A stretch of 64,000 nucleotides of DNA from Flavobacterium pallidum (lineage in GTDB: Bacteria; Bacteroidota; Bacteroidia; Flavobacteriales; Flavobacteriaceae), in NCBI RefSeq assembly GCF_003097535.1, contig NZ_CP029187.1, forward strand, positions 2,356,001 through 2,420,000, given 5' to 3'. Under the pieces are notes generated by a model. It was not told the DNA's origin, ran no database searches, and saw nothing but the letters and a program-made list of their open reading frames with translations. Below are positions 19,143 to 27,685 of this stretch, one piece after another (positions within the stretch are counted from its first letter, which is position 1; each line of letters opens with the position of its first letter). Made by a program: the position numbers and the translations under genes.

Positions 19143-19601
19143 ATGAAAAAAGTGTTATGCCTGGCTGCGATGGCAGCTTTTATACTGACGACTTCCTGTA
19201 AAAAGGAAAATAAAGACCCAAATTCCGAAGGAAAGGCAATTATGGAATTCAAGGAAAAGGAGTTCGATTTTGGCGACATCAATGAAGGTGATAAGGTGGA
19301 GCATGTCTTTTCTTTCAAGAACACGGGTGAAGTTGATTTAAAGATTGTAAGTGCACGCGGATCGTGTGGTTGTACGGTCCCGGATTATCCTAAAGAGCCT
19401 GTAAAACCAGGTGAGGAAAGTCAGATTAAGGTGTCTTTCAATTCTGCGAGAAAACACGGTGAGCAACATAAAACGGTAACAATCAACGCAAACACGGCTA
19501 CTGGAACTGAAGTCCTTAAAATCAAAGGCAACGTCATTGCTAAAGATACCTCAGGAATCAGTGCCGGAAACAATAAACATGAAACTTTAAAAACGAACTA
19601 G
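19143..19601 (+). CDS. DUF1573 lipoprotein
   Basis: A 152-residue lipoprotein (lipobox TTSC, Cys19) carrying one DUF1573 domain, an immunoglobulin-like fold typical of Bacteroidetes. Signature elements are FDFGDINEGDKVEHVFSFKN, then GSCGCTVPDYP with the paired cysteines, and PGEESQIKVSFNS. It should sit in the periplasm or outer membrane. The function of the family is unknown. The fixed position between nusB and yajC is common in the phylum. Confidence 0.9.
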   Translation: MKKVLCLAAMAAFILTTSCKKENKDPNSEGKAIMEFKEKEFDFGDINEGDKVEHVFSFKNTGEVDLKIVSARGSCGCTVPDYPKEPVKPGEESQIKVSFNSARKHGEQHKTVTINANTATGTEVLKIKGNVIAKDTSGISAGNNKHETLKTN

Positions 19602-19604
19602 GAT

Positions 19605-19880
19605 ATGGATAATATGTTTGTAATACAGCTGGTCTTAATGGGAGTAATCATTTATTTCTTTATGATCCGCCCATCGCAGAAAAGAGCAAAATCTGAACGT
19701 GAATTTGAAAGCGGCTTAAAAGTGGGCGACAGGATTGTCACTAAAAGCGGTATCCACGGCAAGGTTTCTGAATTGTCTGATACAACGATGGTGATGGAAA
19801 CCATGTCCGGAAAACTGAAAATGGAGCGCTCCGCAATTTCTATTGAAATGACCGCAAAGCTGAACGCAGCTGCCAAATAA
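19605..19880 (+). CDS. yajC: Preprotein translocase subunit YajC
   Basis: A 91-residue single-span inner-membrane protein that joins SecDF at the Sec translocon. The membrane helix is at about residues 4-20 (FVIQLVLMGVIIYFFMI), followed by the family motif RPSQKRAKSE and the cytosolic beta domain with LKVGDRIVTKSGIHGKV. The gap to the DUF1573 gene is three bases, so the two are co-translated or coupled. A bidirectional hairpin terminator ends the operon. Confidence 0.94.
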   Translation: MDNMFVIQLVLMGVIIYFFMIRPSQKRAKSEREFESGLKVGDRIVTKSGIHGKVSELSDTTMVMETMSGKLKMERSAISIEMTAKLNAAAK

Positions 19881-19897
19881 GCATAAGGAATTAAAAT

Positions 19898-19928
19898 AAA
19901 AACGCCGGCTCATCACCGGCGTTTTTTT
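19898..19928. terminator. Bidirectional terminator between yajC and pepT
   Basis: AAAAACGCCGG-CTCATCA-CCGGCGTTTTTTT, a perfect hairpin with A and T runs on the two sides, between convergent genes. Confidence 0.9.
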
Positions 19929-19939
19929 ATGCAAATCAT

Positions 19940-21223
19940 TTATTTTTTCTTCTTTTTGGAATGTGTTTTTTCCTTGACTGAAAAATCCGTTGTTGCCGTC
20001 AATTCAGCAATGCGTACAATCACATCCACCGCTTTTTGCATGCTTTCTACCGGGACATATTCATATTTCCCGTGGAAATTATGACCACCCGCAAAAATAT
20101 TCGGGCAAGGCAGCCCCATATACGACAGCCTGCAGCCATCGGTTCCGCCGCGAATCGGTTTGATAATCGGTTTGATGTTGAGGTCTTTCATCGCTTTTTC
20201 AGCCAAATCAACAATAAACATCACCGGTTTTACTTTCTCCTTCATATTGTAATACTGATCCCTGATTTCAGTAACTACAATATCTTCGCCAAATTGCTTC
20301 GCGAATTTCTTATTGAATTTCTTCGTAATCTCATGAATGAGTTCTTTCCTTTTCTTGAATTTCTTGGCATCATGATCTCGGACAATCAGTTCCAAAACAG
20401 TTTCCTCAATGCTTCCCGTTAAATGGTGCACATGGAAAAAACCTTCATAACCTTTCGTTTCCTGAGGTGTTTCTCCTTTTGGCAATTCATTGATAAAATG
20501 ATTTGCAATCAACATCGAGTTGATCATTTTCCCTTTGGCATACCCCGGATGCACGCTTTTGCCTTTAAAAGTGATCTTCGCTCCGGCGGCATTGAAATTC
20601 TCATATTCCAATTCACCGATCTGGCTTCCATCCATCGTGTACGCCCATTGCGCGCCAAATTTCTCCACATCAAATAAATCCGCACCGCGCCCGATTTCCT
20701 CATCCGGCGTAAAGCCCACACGGATTTTCCCGTGCTTAATCCCCGGATTCTGTACCAAAAATTCCATCGCCGACACGATTTCCGTCAATCCGGCCTTATC
20801 ATCAGCGCCAAGCAAAGTCGTTCCATCAGTCGTGATCAGCGTCTGGCCTTTATATTGCAGTAGATCCTTGAAATAATTGGGCGACAGTACGATATTCTGC
20901 TCCGCATTCAGCACAATGTCCTTTCCGTCATAATTCGGCACAATTTGTGGCTTCACGTTTGCTCCAGTGAAATCAGGTGTCGTGTCGTAATGCGATACAA
21001 ACCCAATCACAGGCACTTCATGTTCCACATTCGACGGCAGCGTACCCATTACATAACCGTTTTTATCGATTGTCACTTCGGTCAGGCCGATGTCTTTGAG
21101 TTCCTTCGCCAGCATTTTGGCCAAAACAAGTTGCTTTTTGGTACTTGGCGTGGTTTTGGAATTCGGATCTGATTCCGTGTCGATGGTCACATAGCTTATA
21201 AAGCGGTCAATGAGGTGTTGCAT
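19940..21223 (-). CDS. pepT: Peptidase T (tripeptide aminopeptidase)
   Basis: A zinc-dependent M20B aminopeptidase that releases the N-terminal residue of tripeptides in the cytosol. Metal ligands are visible in [31 protein letters not shown] and the C-terminal AGGHNFHG segment. The frame stays open far upstream, but homology begins at [20 protein letters not shown], so I place the start at 21223 (427 residues). A TATCTTTG promoter element lies about 20 bases upstream. The protein ends in a lysine-rich tail (HSKKKKK), beyond the usual family end. Confidence 0.94.
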   Translation of the reverse strand: MQHLIDRFISYVTIDTESDPNSKTTPSTKKQLVLAKMLAKELKDIGLTEVTIDKNGYVMGTLPSNVEHEVPVIGFVSHYDTTPDFTGANVKPQIVPNYDGKDIVLNAEQNIVLSPNYFKDLLQYKGQTLITTDGTTLLGADDKAGLTEIVSAMEFLVQNPGIKHGKIRVGFTPDEEIGRGADLFDVEKFGAQWAYTMDGSQIGELEYENFNAAGAKITFKGKSVHPGYAKGKMINSMLIANHFINELPKGETPQETKGYEGFFHVHHLTGSIEETVLELIVRDHDAKKFKKRKELIHEITKKFNKKFAKQFGEDIVVTEIRDQYYNMKEKVKPVMFIVDLAEKAMKDLNIKPIIKPIRGGTDGCRLSYMGLPCPNIFAGGHNFHGKYEYVPVESMQKAVDVIVRIAELTATTDFSVKEKTHSKKKKK

Positions 21224-21242
21224 AATTTGGTTAAATTTCGTG

Positions 21243-21271
21243 CAAAGATACGAATATAGGAAGTTGGTCAA
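21243..21271 (-). promoter_or_regulatory. pepT promoter
   Basis: Minus strand TTG (21271-21269), 18 bases, TATCTTTG (21250-21243), 20 bases ahead of the chosen start at 21223 and supporting it. Confidence 0.5.
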
Positions 21272-21283
21272 TGTTAAGTTTTT

Positions 21284-21367
21284 TGATGAGCTAATCCTGC
21301 TCTCCGGCTTTATCTTTTCCGGCTGGCAGCAGCCGGAAAAAGGATGCCGCTTCCATCGGGGTAGGGT
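21284..21367. repeat. Dispersed foldable element, copy C (Flavo-1-like)
   Basis: Plus strand TGATGAGCTAATCCTGC, TCTCCGGCTTTATC, a GC-rich variable hairpin (TTTTCCGGCTG / CAGCCGGAAAA), then AGGATGCCGCTTCC and ATCGGGGTAGGG. The outer pair CCTG/CCCG is imperfect here. It lies between the divergent pepT and pyrD genes. Confidence 0.55.
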
Positions 21368-21368
21368 C

Positions 21369-21435
21369 AGAAAAGTCCGAATGTCCGTAAGTCCGAAAGA
21401 CAATCGGCCAAACTTTCGGTCTTCCGGACTTTTCT
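21369..21435. repeat. AGTCCG-word quasi-palindrome
   Basis: AGAAAAGTCCG at 21369-21379 is mirrored by CGGACTTTTCT at 21425-21435, with further AGTCCGAAAG and CTTTCGG words between. It directly precedes, and its right edge overlaps, the pyrD promoter. Confidence 0.65.
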
Positions 21436-21462
21436 GTCTTTCCCAACTTTTCCCTACTTTTG
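21431..21462 (+). promoter_or_regulatory. pyrD promoter
   Basis: TTTC (21431-21434), 20 bases, TACTTTTG (21455-21462), followed by a leader of about 15 bases to the ATG at 21482. Confidence 0.55.
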
Positions 21463-21481
21463 CGGCAACAACAACACAACC

Positions 21482-22501
21482 ATGTACAAACTCCTCATCC
21501 GCCCGATACTTTTTTGGTTTGATCCAGAAAAAGTGCATTATTTCACGTTTTCATTAATCCGCTTTTTGTGTAAGATTCCTGGATTTCCTTCGCTTTTTAA
21601 ATCGATGTATGAAGTGAAGGATCCACGTCTTGAACGGGAAGTTTTCGGTTTAAAATTCAAAAATCCCGTTGGATTGGCTGCCGGTTTCGACAAGGATGCG
21701 AAATTGTATAATGAATTGTCAGATTTCGGTTTCGGGTTTATCGAAATCGGCACGCTCACGCCAAAACCACAGGACGGCAACCCGAAAAAGCGTTTGTTCC
21801 GCCTTCGCGAAGATTCGGCCATCATCAACAGGATGGGATTCAATAACGGAGGCGTATCTGCGGCAGCGGAAAGATTATGCAAAAACAAAGGCGTATTGAT
21901 CGGCGGTAACATCGGCAAAAACAAAAACACGCCAAACGATGAAGCGGTTTCGGATTATGAAACCTGTTTTGAAGCGCTGTACGATCACGTCGATTATTTT
22001 GTGGTCAATGTGAGTTCGCCAAACACACCGAATTTACGCGCATTGCAGGATAAGGAACCTTTGACGGCACTTTTAAATACGCTGCAGCAAAAGAATTTAA
22101 AAACGACAAAACCCAAACCCATCCTGCTCAAAATCGCCCCGGATCTGACGGACGAACAGCTTCTGGACATTATCGATATTATAAACGAAACCAAAATTGC
22201 GGGTGTCATCGCTACGAATACGACCATTTCAAGGGAAGGCCTGCAATCTGGAAATCAATCGGAAACCGGTGGATTGTCGGGAAAACCACTGACGAAAAGA
22301 GCGACGGAAGTCATTCGTTTCCTATCTGAGAAAAGCAATAAGTCCTTTCCTATTATTGGGGTCGGCGGTATCCATTCTGCAGAAGATGCTTTGGAAAAAA
22401 TCGAGGCAGGAGCCAGCCTGGTGCAGCTTTACACCGGATTTATCTATGAAGGCCCTGCTTTGGTAAAATCCATCAATAAGGCGATTTTACGCCATAAGTA
22501 A
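21482..22501 (+). CDS. pyrD: Dihydroorotate dehydrogenase (quinone), class 2
   Basis: Oxidises dihydroorotate to orotate in pyrimidine synthesis, passing electrons to menaquinone at the inner membrane. The 339-residue protein begins with the short amphipathic N-terminal region ([21 protein letters not shown]) that marks the membrane-associated class 2. FMN-barrel motifs follow: [51 protein letters not shown] (catalytic Ser), ATNTT and GVGGI near the phosphate site. The 3' end overlaps that of the DUF3307 gene by 15 bases (convergent). Confidence 0.96.
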   Translation: MYKLLIRPILFWFDPEKVHYFTFSLIRFLCKIPGFPSLFKSMYEVKDPRLEREVFGLKFKNPVGLAAGFDKDAKLYNELSDFGFGFIEIGTLTPKPQDGNPKKRLFRLREDSAIINRMGFNNGGVSAAAERLCKNKGVLIGGNIGKNKNTPNDEAVSDYETCFEALYDHVDYFVVNVSSPNTPNLRALQDKEPLTALLNTLQQKNLKTTKPKPILLKIAPDLTDEQLLDIIDIINETKIAGVIATNTTISREGLQSGNQSETGGLSGKPLTKRATEVIRFLSEKSNKSFPIIGVGGIHSAEDALEKIEAGASLVQLYTGFIYEGPALVKSINKAILRHK

Positions 22502-23197
22502 CAGGCAGTAATTGACGAGGAATCCTGTGAGCATCGCCAGCCCGAAACTCAGTAAAGTACCGATAAGGACGTATTCGGTGAGTTTTCGTTCCTTTGCCTG
22601 CATTAAATCCCCGAACCTGAAAATCGATTTGGCACCGAGTAAAAACCCGACCGCATCGAAATGCCCGGTGATTATGAAACAGAATACGAAAAGCCTTTCC
22701 AGTATCCCAATATAGTTCCCGGCGTTTATTAACGAATCAGTATTGTTGCTGCTTTCCGGAGTCCAGATTGAAATGATATTCTTGATGATGATCGATGCAG
22801 GTTTCGTCAGTAAAATGACTCCGGTAAAAACCATCCAGAAACGGTCATTGAAAATTGACGGGTCAATCGGATTTCCGGTGTAAATGATTGTAATGACCAT
22901 TAATGTAGCCACATGCATCAATTGGTCGGCAATGAACCAGCTTCGCTTTGTTTTCGGTTTTTGGAAATGCAGCTTCAGCACGTCGATCAGTCCGTGGCTT
23001 GCCGCAAGCATCAGTGCAAACCAGATAAATCGTATTTCGCGGATCATCAGCCAGGCCAGGATTCCGTGCAATAAAATGTGGATCCACAGGTAAATGCTTT
23101 TGTGTTTTTTCTGCTCTTTTTCGACCACCCAGGAAGTCGGCTGCAATATAAAATCCCCGATTAAATGCGCCAATAGTAGCTTTACGAATAAAATCAT
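22487..23197 (-). CDS. DUF3307 multi-span membrane protein
   Basis: A 236-residue inner-membrane protein with about six hydrophobic segments. Polar residues cluster in or near the first ones: His11 and Asp15 (HLIGDFILQ), His40 and His44 (HILLH), His68 and Asp72 (SHGLID), Asp91 and His95 (ADQLMH). This His/Asp set resembles membrane metal-dependent hydrolases, but that is my inference; DUF3307 has no assigned function. Its ATG overlaps the satD stop by four bases, so the two proteins are made together. The 3' end overlaps pyrD. What signal or substrate it handles is unknown. Confidence 0.85.
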   Translation of the reverse strand: MILFVKLLLAHLIGDFILQPTSWVVEKEQKKHKSIYLWIHILLHGILAWLMIREIRFIWFALMLAASHGLIDVLKLHFQKPKTKRSWFIADQLMHVATLMVITIIYTGNPIDPSIFNDRFWMVFTGVILLTKPASIIIKNIISIWTPESSNNTDSLINAGNYIGILERLFVFCFIITGHFDAVGFLLGAKSIFRFGDLMQAKERKLTEYVLIGTLLSFGLAMLTGFLVNYCLLLMA

Positions 23198-23805
23198 AGT
23201 ATTGCCTTTTTGAGTTTTTGCCTGTAAAACTGATCAATATCCATAACCAGGTCGAATTGCGAACGGGTTTGTCTCCGGCTCACAGCTGCCTGTTTGATGC
23301 CCAATTGCAATCCCAGTTCTTCTTGTGAATATCCGGGATTTTTCATGGCGGTAAGTGCGAACTCCGCCGATTGTGGCAACCAGTTTTGCATTAAGGAGGT
23401 TCCAAGCCTCAGCATTAAATTCATTTCTGTATCAAAACCGGTATCGCCTGTGTTAATGGCCAAGGTCAGTTTTTGCTTTTTCAGCATTTCAAAAAGTTCC
23501 CCTGAACGTATAAAAGCAGAACCGTTGCTTTCGGATATTTTTTTTCCGCTGAATGTCTTTTCCCCGATTCCGATACTGATGCGTGCATCAAGCCTGATGG
23601 TTTTGAGCCAGGTCTTTATTTCCAACGCAACGAATAGCGCCTCCTCAGGATTTTGAACCTCAAGCTGGAATTCATCGCCGCGGAAAATTTCCCAATCCGT
23701 TGGCGTTTTGCCTTTTGAAAGCAGCAATTCCTTAAGGCCTTCAACCCATGAATTGGAGTCGGAGTTCCGGGAATTGATGATGTCACCTGTGATGATTGCG
23801 GTCAT
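23194..23805 (-). CDS. SatD family protein with C-terminal helix-turn-helix
   Basis: A 203-residue two-part protein. The N-terminal part (1-125) has an ITGDIINSR strand with Asp8, an RGDEF hairpin at 42-46, and ARISIGIG at about 74-81. These resemble the Asp-bearing first strand, GGDEF-type hairpin and later strand of palm/nucleotide-cyclase folds; this likeness is my own reading. The C-terminal part (about 155-188) has a clear helix-turn-helix: GYSQEELGLQLGIKQAAVSR. The SatD name comes from streptococcal acid-tolerance loci. It overlaps the DUF3307 gene by four bases. A TACATTTG element ends only six bases before the ATG, so the mRNA may be leaderless, and a 28-bp repeat array lies just upstream. 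Confidence 0.85.
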   Translation of the reverse strand: MTAIITGDIINSRNSDSNSWVEGLKELLLSKGKTPTDWEIFRGDEFQLEVQNPEEALFVALEIKTWLKTIRLDARISIGIGEKTFSGKKISESNGSAFIRSGELFEMLKKQKLTLAINTGDTGFDTEMNLMLRLGTSLMQNWLPQSAEFALTAMKNPGYSQEELGLQLGIKQAAVSRRQTRSQFDLVMDIDQFYRQKLKKAIL

Positions 23806-23810
23806 AATTT

Positions 23811-23818
23811 CAAATGTA
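23811..23818 (-). promoter_or_regulatory. -7 element of the satD promoter
   Basis: Minus strand TACATTTG (TAnnTTTG) ends six bases before the satD ATG. The -33 region would fall at about 23839-23842, inside the first 28-bp repeat. Confidence 0.5.
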
Positions 23819-23836
23819 AAGTTTGAGATTTATAAA

Positions 23837-23948
23837 TTATAACCAAATTACGTAATATTTTTAGTTATAACCGAATTTAATCATATTTTTAAATATGACT
23901 TAATTACGTAATAATTTTTATTATTACCGAATATAATCATATTCTGTA
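23837..23948. repeat. Four tandem 28-bp repeats between satD and HMG-CoA lyase promoters
   Basis: Units begin at 23837, 23865, 23893 and 23921 with an exact period of 28. Units 1 and 3 share a palindromic ATTACGTAAT core at their tenth base onward (23847-23856 and 23903-23912); units 2 and 4 carry TTAATCAT or ATAATCAT in the same place, so a 56-base period is also visible. Units 2 and 4 agree at 23 of 28 positions. The array reaches the -33 region of satD on one side and ends about 20 bases before the HMG-CoA lyase promoter on the other. Confidence 0.85.
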
Positions 23949-23969
23949 TTTTTATTTTAAGGAAAACGA

Positions 23970-24000
23970 TTTCGTACAATCCAATACTTTCTTATATTTG
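23970..24000 (+). promoter_or_regulatory. HMG-CoA lyase promoter
   Basis: TTTC (23970-23973), about 20 bases, TATATTTG (23993-24000). The ATG at 24008 is only seven bases beyond, suggesting a leaderless or nearly leaderless mRNA. Confidence 0.55.
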
Positions 24001-24007
24001 GCTTCCA

Positions 24008-24871
24008 ATGGAGCCAATAAAAATTATAGAATGTCCACGCGATGCCATGCAGGGAATCAAGCCGTTTATCCCGACGGAGCGTAAGGCGTTTTACATACAG
24101 TCTTTATTGCGCGTTGGTTTCGATACGATAGATTTTGGCAGTTTCGTATCCCCGAAAGCGATCCCGCAGATGCAGGACACCGCTGAATTGCTTGGAAGGC
24201 TGGATTTATCCCAGACTAAAAGCAAACTGCTGGCCATTATTGCCAATACGCAGGGTGCCATCACCGCTTCGGGGTTTAAGGAAATACAATACCTCGGTTT
24301 CCCATTTTCGATTTCTGAAAATTTCCAGATGCGAAATACCCACAAAACCATAGCCGAATCGCTGGTTACATTGCAGGAAATACTTGATATCGCCAATAAG
24401 ACCGATAAAGAAGTCGTGGCATATTTGTCAATGGGTTTCGGGAATCCATACGGAGATCCATGGAATGTGGAAATCGTTGGGGAGTGGACGGAAAAACTTG
24501 CCGGAATGGGGGTAAAGATCCTATCGCTTTCAGATACCATCGGAAGTTCGACACCCGAAATCATCGATTACCTGTTTTCAAATTTAATACCGACATACCC
24601 GAAAGTGGAATTCGGTGCCCATTTACACACCACACCTGATAAGTGGTTTGAAAAAACGGATGCCGCATACAAAGCCGGCTGCCGCAGGTTTGACGGGGCC
24701 ATACAGGGATTTGGCGGGTGCCCGATGGCAAAAGACGACCTAACAGGCAACATGCCGACAGAAAAACTGCTTTCTTATTTCACTACGCAAAAGGAAAACA
24801 CCGGCACAAGCCCGATGAGTTTTGAAAGCGCTTATAATGAAGCGACTAAATTATTCGGGGAATTTCATTAA
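24008..24871 (+). CDS. mvaB: Hydroxymethylglutaryl-CoA lyase
   Basis: Cleaves HMG-CoA to acetyl-CoA and acetoacetate, the last step of leucine breakdown. The 287-residue TIM-barrel begins with IIECPRDAMQG (catalytic Arg-Asp pair, about residues 8-14). It continues with LSDTIGSSTPEII, the FGAHLHTTPD metal-binding His pair and the mobile-loop Cys in GFGGCPMAKDDLTGNMPTE. The second residue of the usual EVGPRD motif is altered to ECPRD, which I see as lineage variation. The stop overlaps the end of the convergent metallo-hydrolase gene by four bases. Confidence 0.93.
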   Translation: MEPIKIIECPRDAMQGIKPFIPTERKAFYIQSLLRVGFDTIDFGSFVSPKAIPQMQDTAELLGRLDLSQTKSKLLAIIANTQGAITASGFKEIQYLGFPFSISENFQMRNTHKTIAESLVTLQEILDIANKTDKEVVAYLSMGFGNPYGDPWNVEIVGEWTEKLAGMGVKILSLSDTIGSSTPEIIDYLFSNLIPTYPKVEFGAHLHTTPDKWFEKTDAAYKAGCRRFDGAIQGFGGCPMAKDDLTGNMPTEKLLSYFTTQKENTGTSPMSFESAYNEATKLFGEFH

Positions 24872-25962
24872 TTCACTTTTTTCCACCATTCCTGGGATGT
24901 TTTTGGAGCATCCAAATCCATTTTCTCACCAATCATGGGTGTCAGCAAGGGAAGGTTTGCGGCTTTGGCATCAGCAACGGCAAGCGTGATGGGTTCATCC
25001 CAGGCGTGCAATGCGAGTGCAAATTTGGCCCAATGTACCGGAAGAAGTGCTTTTGCCTTCAGGAATTGCGCTGCAGGAACAATTTCACCGGGCATCAGGT
25101 GGATGTTTTTCCAGCTTTTATTGTATTGGCCACATTCTAAAATAGCCAGGTCAAAGGGCCCGAAATCTTCACCGATTTTTGAAAAATGCGTGTCATAGCC
25201 GCTATCGCCACCAATAAATATTTTGCGCTTCGGTGTTTGCAGCACAAAGGAAGTCCACAATGCCTGGTTCCTTTTAAAAAGCCTCCCTGCAAAATGCCTG
25301 CCAGGAACGGTATGTACTGTAAAATCATCCGGTAACACAATCGTTTCGTTCCAGTCCTTTTCTATAATAATTTTCGGGTTGTAGCCCCAATGTTCCAGAT
25401 GTGCGCCGGTGCCAAGCCCGGTAATGATTGTTTTTATTTTCGGCTTCAGTTTTACCACGGTTTCATGATCAAGATGGTCCCAATGGTCGTGGCTGATGAA
25501 AAGGTAATCAATTTCAGGGATGTCTTCAGTATCATATACATCGGCTCCTTTAAAACTGCGTGTCGTGGCCGGAATTGGGGAAGCCGCACCACTAAAAACA
25601 GGGTCTACAAGGATTTTCCTGCCTTCAAGCTGCATAAAATAGGAAGAATGCCCGAACCAGATCAAAACGTTTTCATCTGCAGCAAGCGCATGTAAATCGG
25701 TCTTTATGGAAGGCAAAATAGTGGTGGGCTTGTTCCTTTTGTCCTTTTCAAAAAGTACTTTTTTGAGTACCTTGAAAAAGGTTTCTCCTTCAGCCAAATC
25801 CGGTGTAAAACTTAAATTCTGGAACTTCCCATCGCGATAATTCGGAGATTTTTTGATTTGCCCAAGCCTTTCGCCGGAGGGTAATTTTCCGAATTTCGGA
25901 TGTTGCAGGAAAAGGTATGCAGCGATAATTACAATGATCAAGAGGGAACCGGAAACCAGCAT
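24868..25962 (-). CDS. MBL-fold metallo-hydrolase, NAPE-PLD/UlaG-like
   Basis: A 364-residue protein with an N-terminal membrane anchor (about 4-20) and a metallo-beta-lactamase domain. Motifs: GHSSYFMQLEG, DPVFSG, the zinc site SHDHWDHLDH (HxHxDH, near residue 155-164), GDSGY, and PVHWAKF for later ligands. The order resembles N-acyl-phosphatidylethanolamine phospholipase D and the related lactonase UlaG. The anchor and family suggest phospholipid or lipid-like substrates at the membrane, but this is inference. It is monocistronic and convergent with HMG-CoA lyase. Confidence 0.88.
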   Translation of the reverse strand: MLVSGSLLIIVIIAAYLFLQHPKFGKLPSGERLGQIKKSPNYRDGKFQNLSFTPDLAEGETFFKVLKKVLFEKDKRNKPTTILPSIKTDLHALAADENVLIWFGHSSYFMQLEGRKILVDPVFSGAASPIPATTRSFKGADVYDTEDIPEIDYLFISHDHWDHLDHETVVKLKPKIKTIITGLGTGAHLEHWGYNPKIIIEKDWNETIVLPDDFTVHTVPGRHFAGRLFKRNQALWTSFVLQTPKRKIFIGGDSGYDTHFSKIGEDFGPFDLAILECGQYNKSWKNIHLMPGEIVPAAQFLKAKALLPVHWAKFALALHAWDEPITLAVADAKAANLPLLTPMIGEKMDLDAPKTSQEWWKKVN

Positions 25963-26081
25963 AAAATTGTTTTTTCAGCAAAATTACGCAAAGAAGAAGC
26001 CGCTGTATTTTTTTAACTTAACTTTCTGATATGGGCTCAAATCTTTCAATCTTTAAATTTTTTAATCATTCAATGATTCAC

Positions 26082-26089
26082 TATATTTG
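26082..26089 (+). promoter_or_regulatory. -7 element of the guaB promoter
   Basis: TATATTTG, 27 bases before the guaB ATG, with an A/T-rich -33 region. Confidence 0.5.
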
Positions 26090-26116
26090 CACGCAATTTA
26101 ACTACAACAAATTGCA

Positions 26117-27589
26117 ATGATCGCACACAACTCCAAGATCATCGGCGAAGGCCTCACTTACGATGATGTCCTGCTGGTCCCGAATTATTCCAACGTACTT
26201 CCTCGTGAAGTCAGCATCCAGTCAAAATTTTCAAGGAATATTACACTGAATGTCCCGATCGTTTCCGCAGCAATGGATACGGTTACCGAAAGTGCGATGG
26301 CGATTGCTATGGCGCAGGAAGGTGGTATTGGTGTTTTGCATAAAAACATGACCATCGAGCAACAGGCTGCCAAAGTGCGTAAAGTAAAGCGCGCCGAATC
26401 CGGAATGATTATCGATCCTGTTACATTGCCGCTTACGTCGAAAGTTTCCGATGCAAAAAATGTCATGAAGGAATTCGGTATCGGCGGTATCCCGATCGTT
26501 GATGAACATAAAATCCTGAAAGGGATCGTTACCAACCGCGACCTTCGTTTCGAGAAAAACAATGCGCGCCCGATCGTTGAAGTCATGACCAGCGAAAACC
26601 TTGTTACGGTTGCTGAAGGCACTTCATTGCAAGAGGCAGAAGTCATTCTGCAAGGCCATAAAATCGAAAAACTTCCTGTAATCAATGACCAAAACCAATT
26701 GGTAGGCCTGATTACGTTTCGTGATATTACAAAACTGACACAAAAACCAATCGCCAATAAGGATGTATACGGTAGGCTTCGCGTAGCTGCGGCAATCGGA
26801 GTGACACCAGATGCGGTCAACAGGGCAGAAGCTTTAGTGAATGCCGGTGTCGACGCCATCATCATCGATACCGCGCACGGTCATACCGAAGGTGTAGTCA
26901 ATGTACTGAAAGAAGTAAAATCAAAGTTCCCGAATATCGATGTCATCGTCGGAAATATTGCCACGCCCGAAGCCGCAAAATATCTGGTAGAAAATGGCGC
27001 TGATGGCGTAAAAGTCGGTATCGGACCTGGCTCGATCTGCACCACACGTGTTGTAGCCGGAGTGGGATTCCCGCAGTTTTCAGCTGTCCTAGAGGTCGCC
27101 GCTGCAATAAAAGGCACCGGAGTTCCTGTAATTGCCGATGGCGGCATCCGCTATACAGGCGATATTCCCAAAGCCATTGCTGCGGGTGCTGATTCAGTAA
27201 TGATGGGTTCCTTGCTGGCCGGAACAAAAGAGTCTCCCGGGGAAACCATCATTTTTGAAGGCCGTAAATTCAAATCTTATCGCGGTATGGGCTCCGTCGA
27301 AGCCATGCAGGAAGGCTCGAAAGACCGTTATTTTCAGGATGTAGAAGATGATATCAAGAAACTCGTCCCGGAAGGAATTGTAGGCCGCGTGCCGTATAAA
27401 GGAGAGCTGAATGAAAGCATGCAGCAATTCATCGGCGGACTCCGCGCAGGGATGGGTTATTGCGGGGCCAAGGACATTCCGACTTTGCAGGAAACCGGCC
27501 GTTTTATCCGCATCACATCGAGCGGAATTACAGAAAGCCATCCGCACAATGTGACTATTACCAAGGAAGCACCGAATTATTCGAGATAA
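26117..27589 (+). CDS. guaB: IMP dehydrogenase
   Basis: Converts IMP to XMP with NAD, the rate-limiting step of GMP synthesis. The 490 residues show the full catalytic barrel with an inserted pair of CBS domains (about 95-205). Motifs: [13 protein letters not shown] at the N-terminus, [25 protein letters not shown], the catalytic-cysteine loop [25 protein letters not shown], and the mobile flap with YFQ and [11 protein letters not shown]. Dispersed element D begins right after the stop codon and may sit in the 3' untranslated region. Confidence 0.97.
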   Translation: MIAHNSKIIGEGLTYDDVLLVPNYSNVLPREVSIQSKFSRNITLNVPIVSAAMDTVTESAMAIAMAQEGGIGVLHKNMTIEQQAAKVRKVKRAESGMIIDPVTLPLTSKVSDAKNVMKEFGIGGIPIVDEHKILKGIVTNRDLRFEKNNARPIVEVMTSENLVTVAEGTSLQEAEVILQGHKIEKLPVINDQNQLVGLITFRDITKLTQKPIANKDVYGRLRVAAAIGVTPDAVNRAEALVNAGVDAIIIDTAHGHTEGVVNVLKEVKSKFPNIDVIVGNIATPEAAKYLVENGADGVKVGIGPGSICTTRVVAGVGFPQFSAVLEVAAAIKGTGVPVIADGGIRYTGDIPKAIAAGADSVMMGSLLAGTKESPGETIIFEGRKFKSYRGMGSVEAMQEGSKDRYFQDVEDDIKKLVPEGIVGRVPYKGELNESMQQFIGGLRAGMGYCGAKDIPTLQETGRFIRITSSGITESHPHNVTITKEAPNYSR

Positions 27590-27591
27590 TT

Positions 27592-27679
27592 TTTTTCAGG
27601 AGCCAATCCCGCTCTCTGCTATATCTTTTTCCTGCTAAAGGCGCAGGAAAAAGGATGCCGCGACGATCGGGGCTAAGGC
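27592..27679. repeat. Dispersed foldable element, copy D (Flavo-1-like)
   Basis: Plus strand TTTTTCAGGAGCCAATCCCG, CTCTCTGCTATATC, a variable hairpin (TTTTTCCTGC / GCAGGAAAAA), AGGATGCCGCGACG, ATCGGGGCTAAGGC. The outer pairing is CCCG/CGGG. It lies between the guaB stop and the end of the antiporter gene. Confidence 0.6.
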
Positions 27680-27685
27680 ATTTCG

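Noticed and set aside
21224..21538. 105-codon N-terminal extension of pepT
   Set aside because: It reads through a promoter, a dispersed repeat and the start of pyrD; family homology begins at 21223.
23837..23948. 28-bp repeats as a small CRISPR array
   Set aside because: The repeats are directly tandem with no spacers, imperfect, and no cas gene is near.
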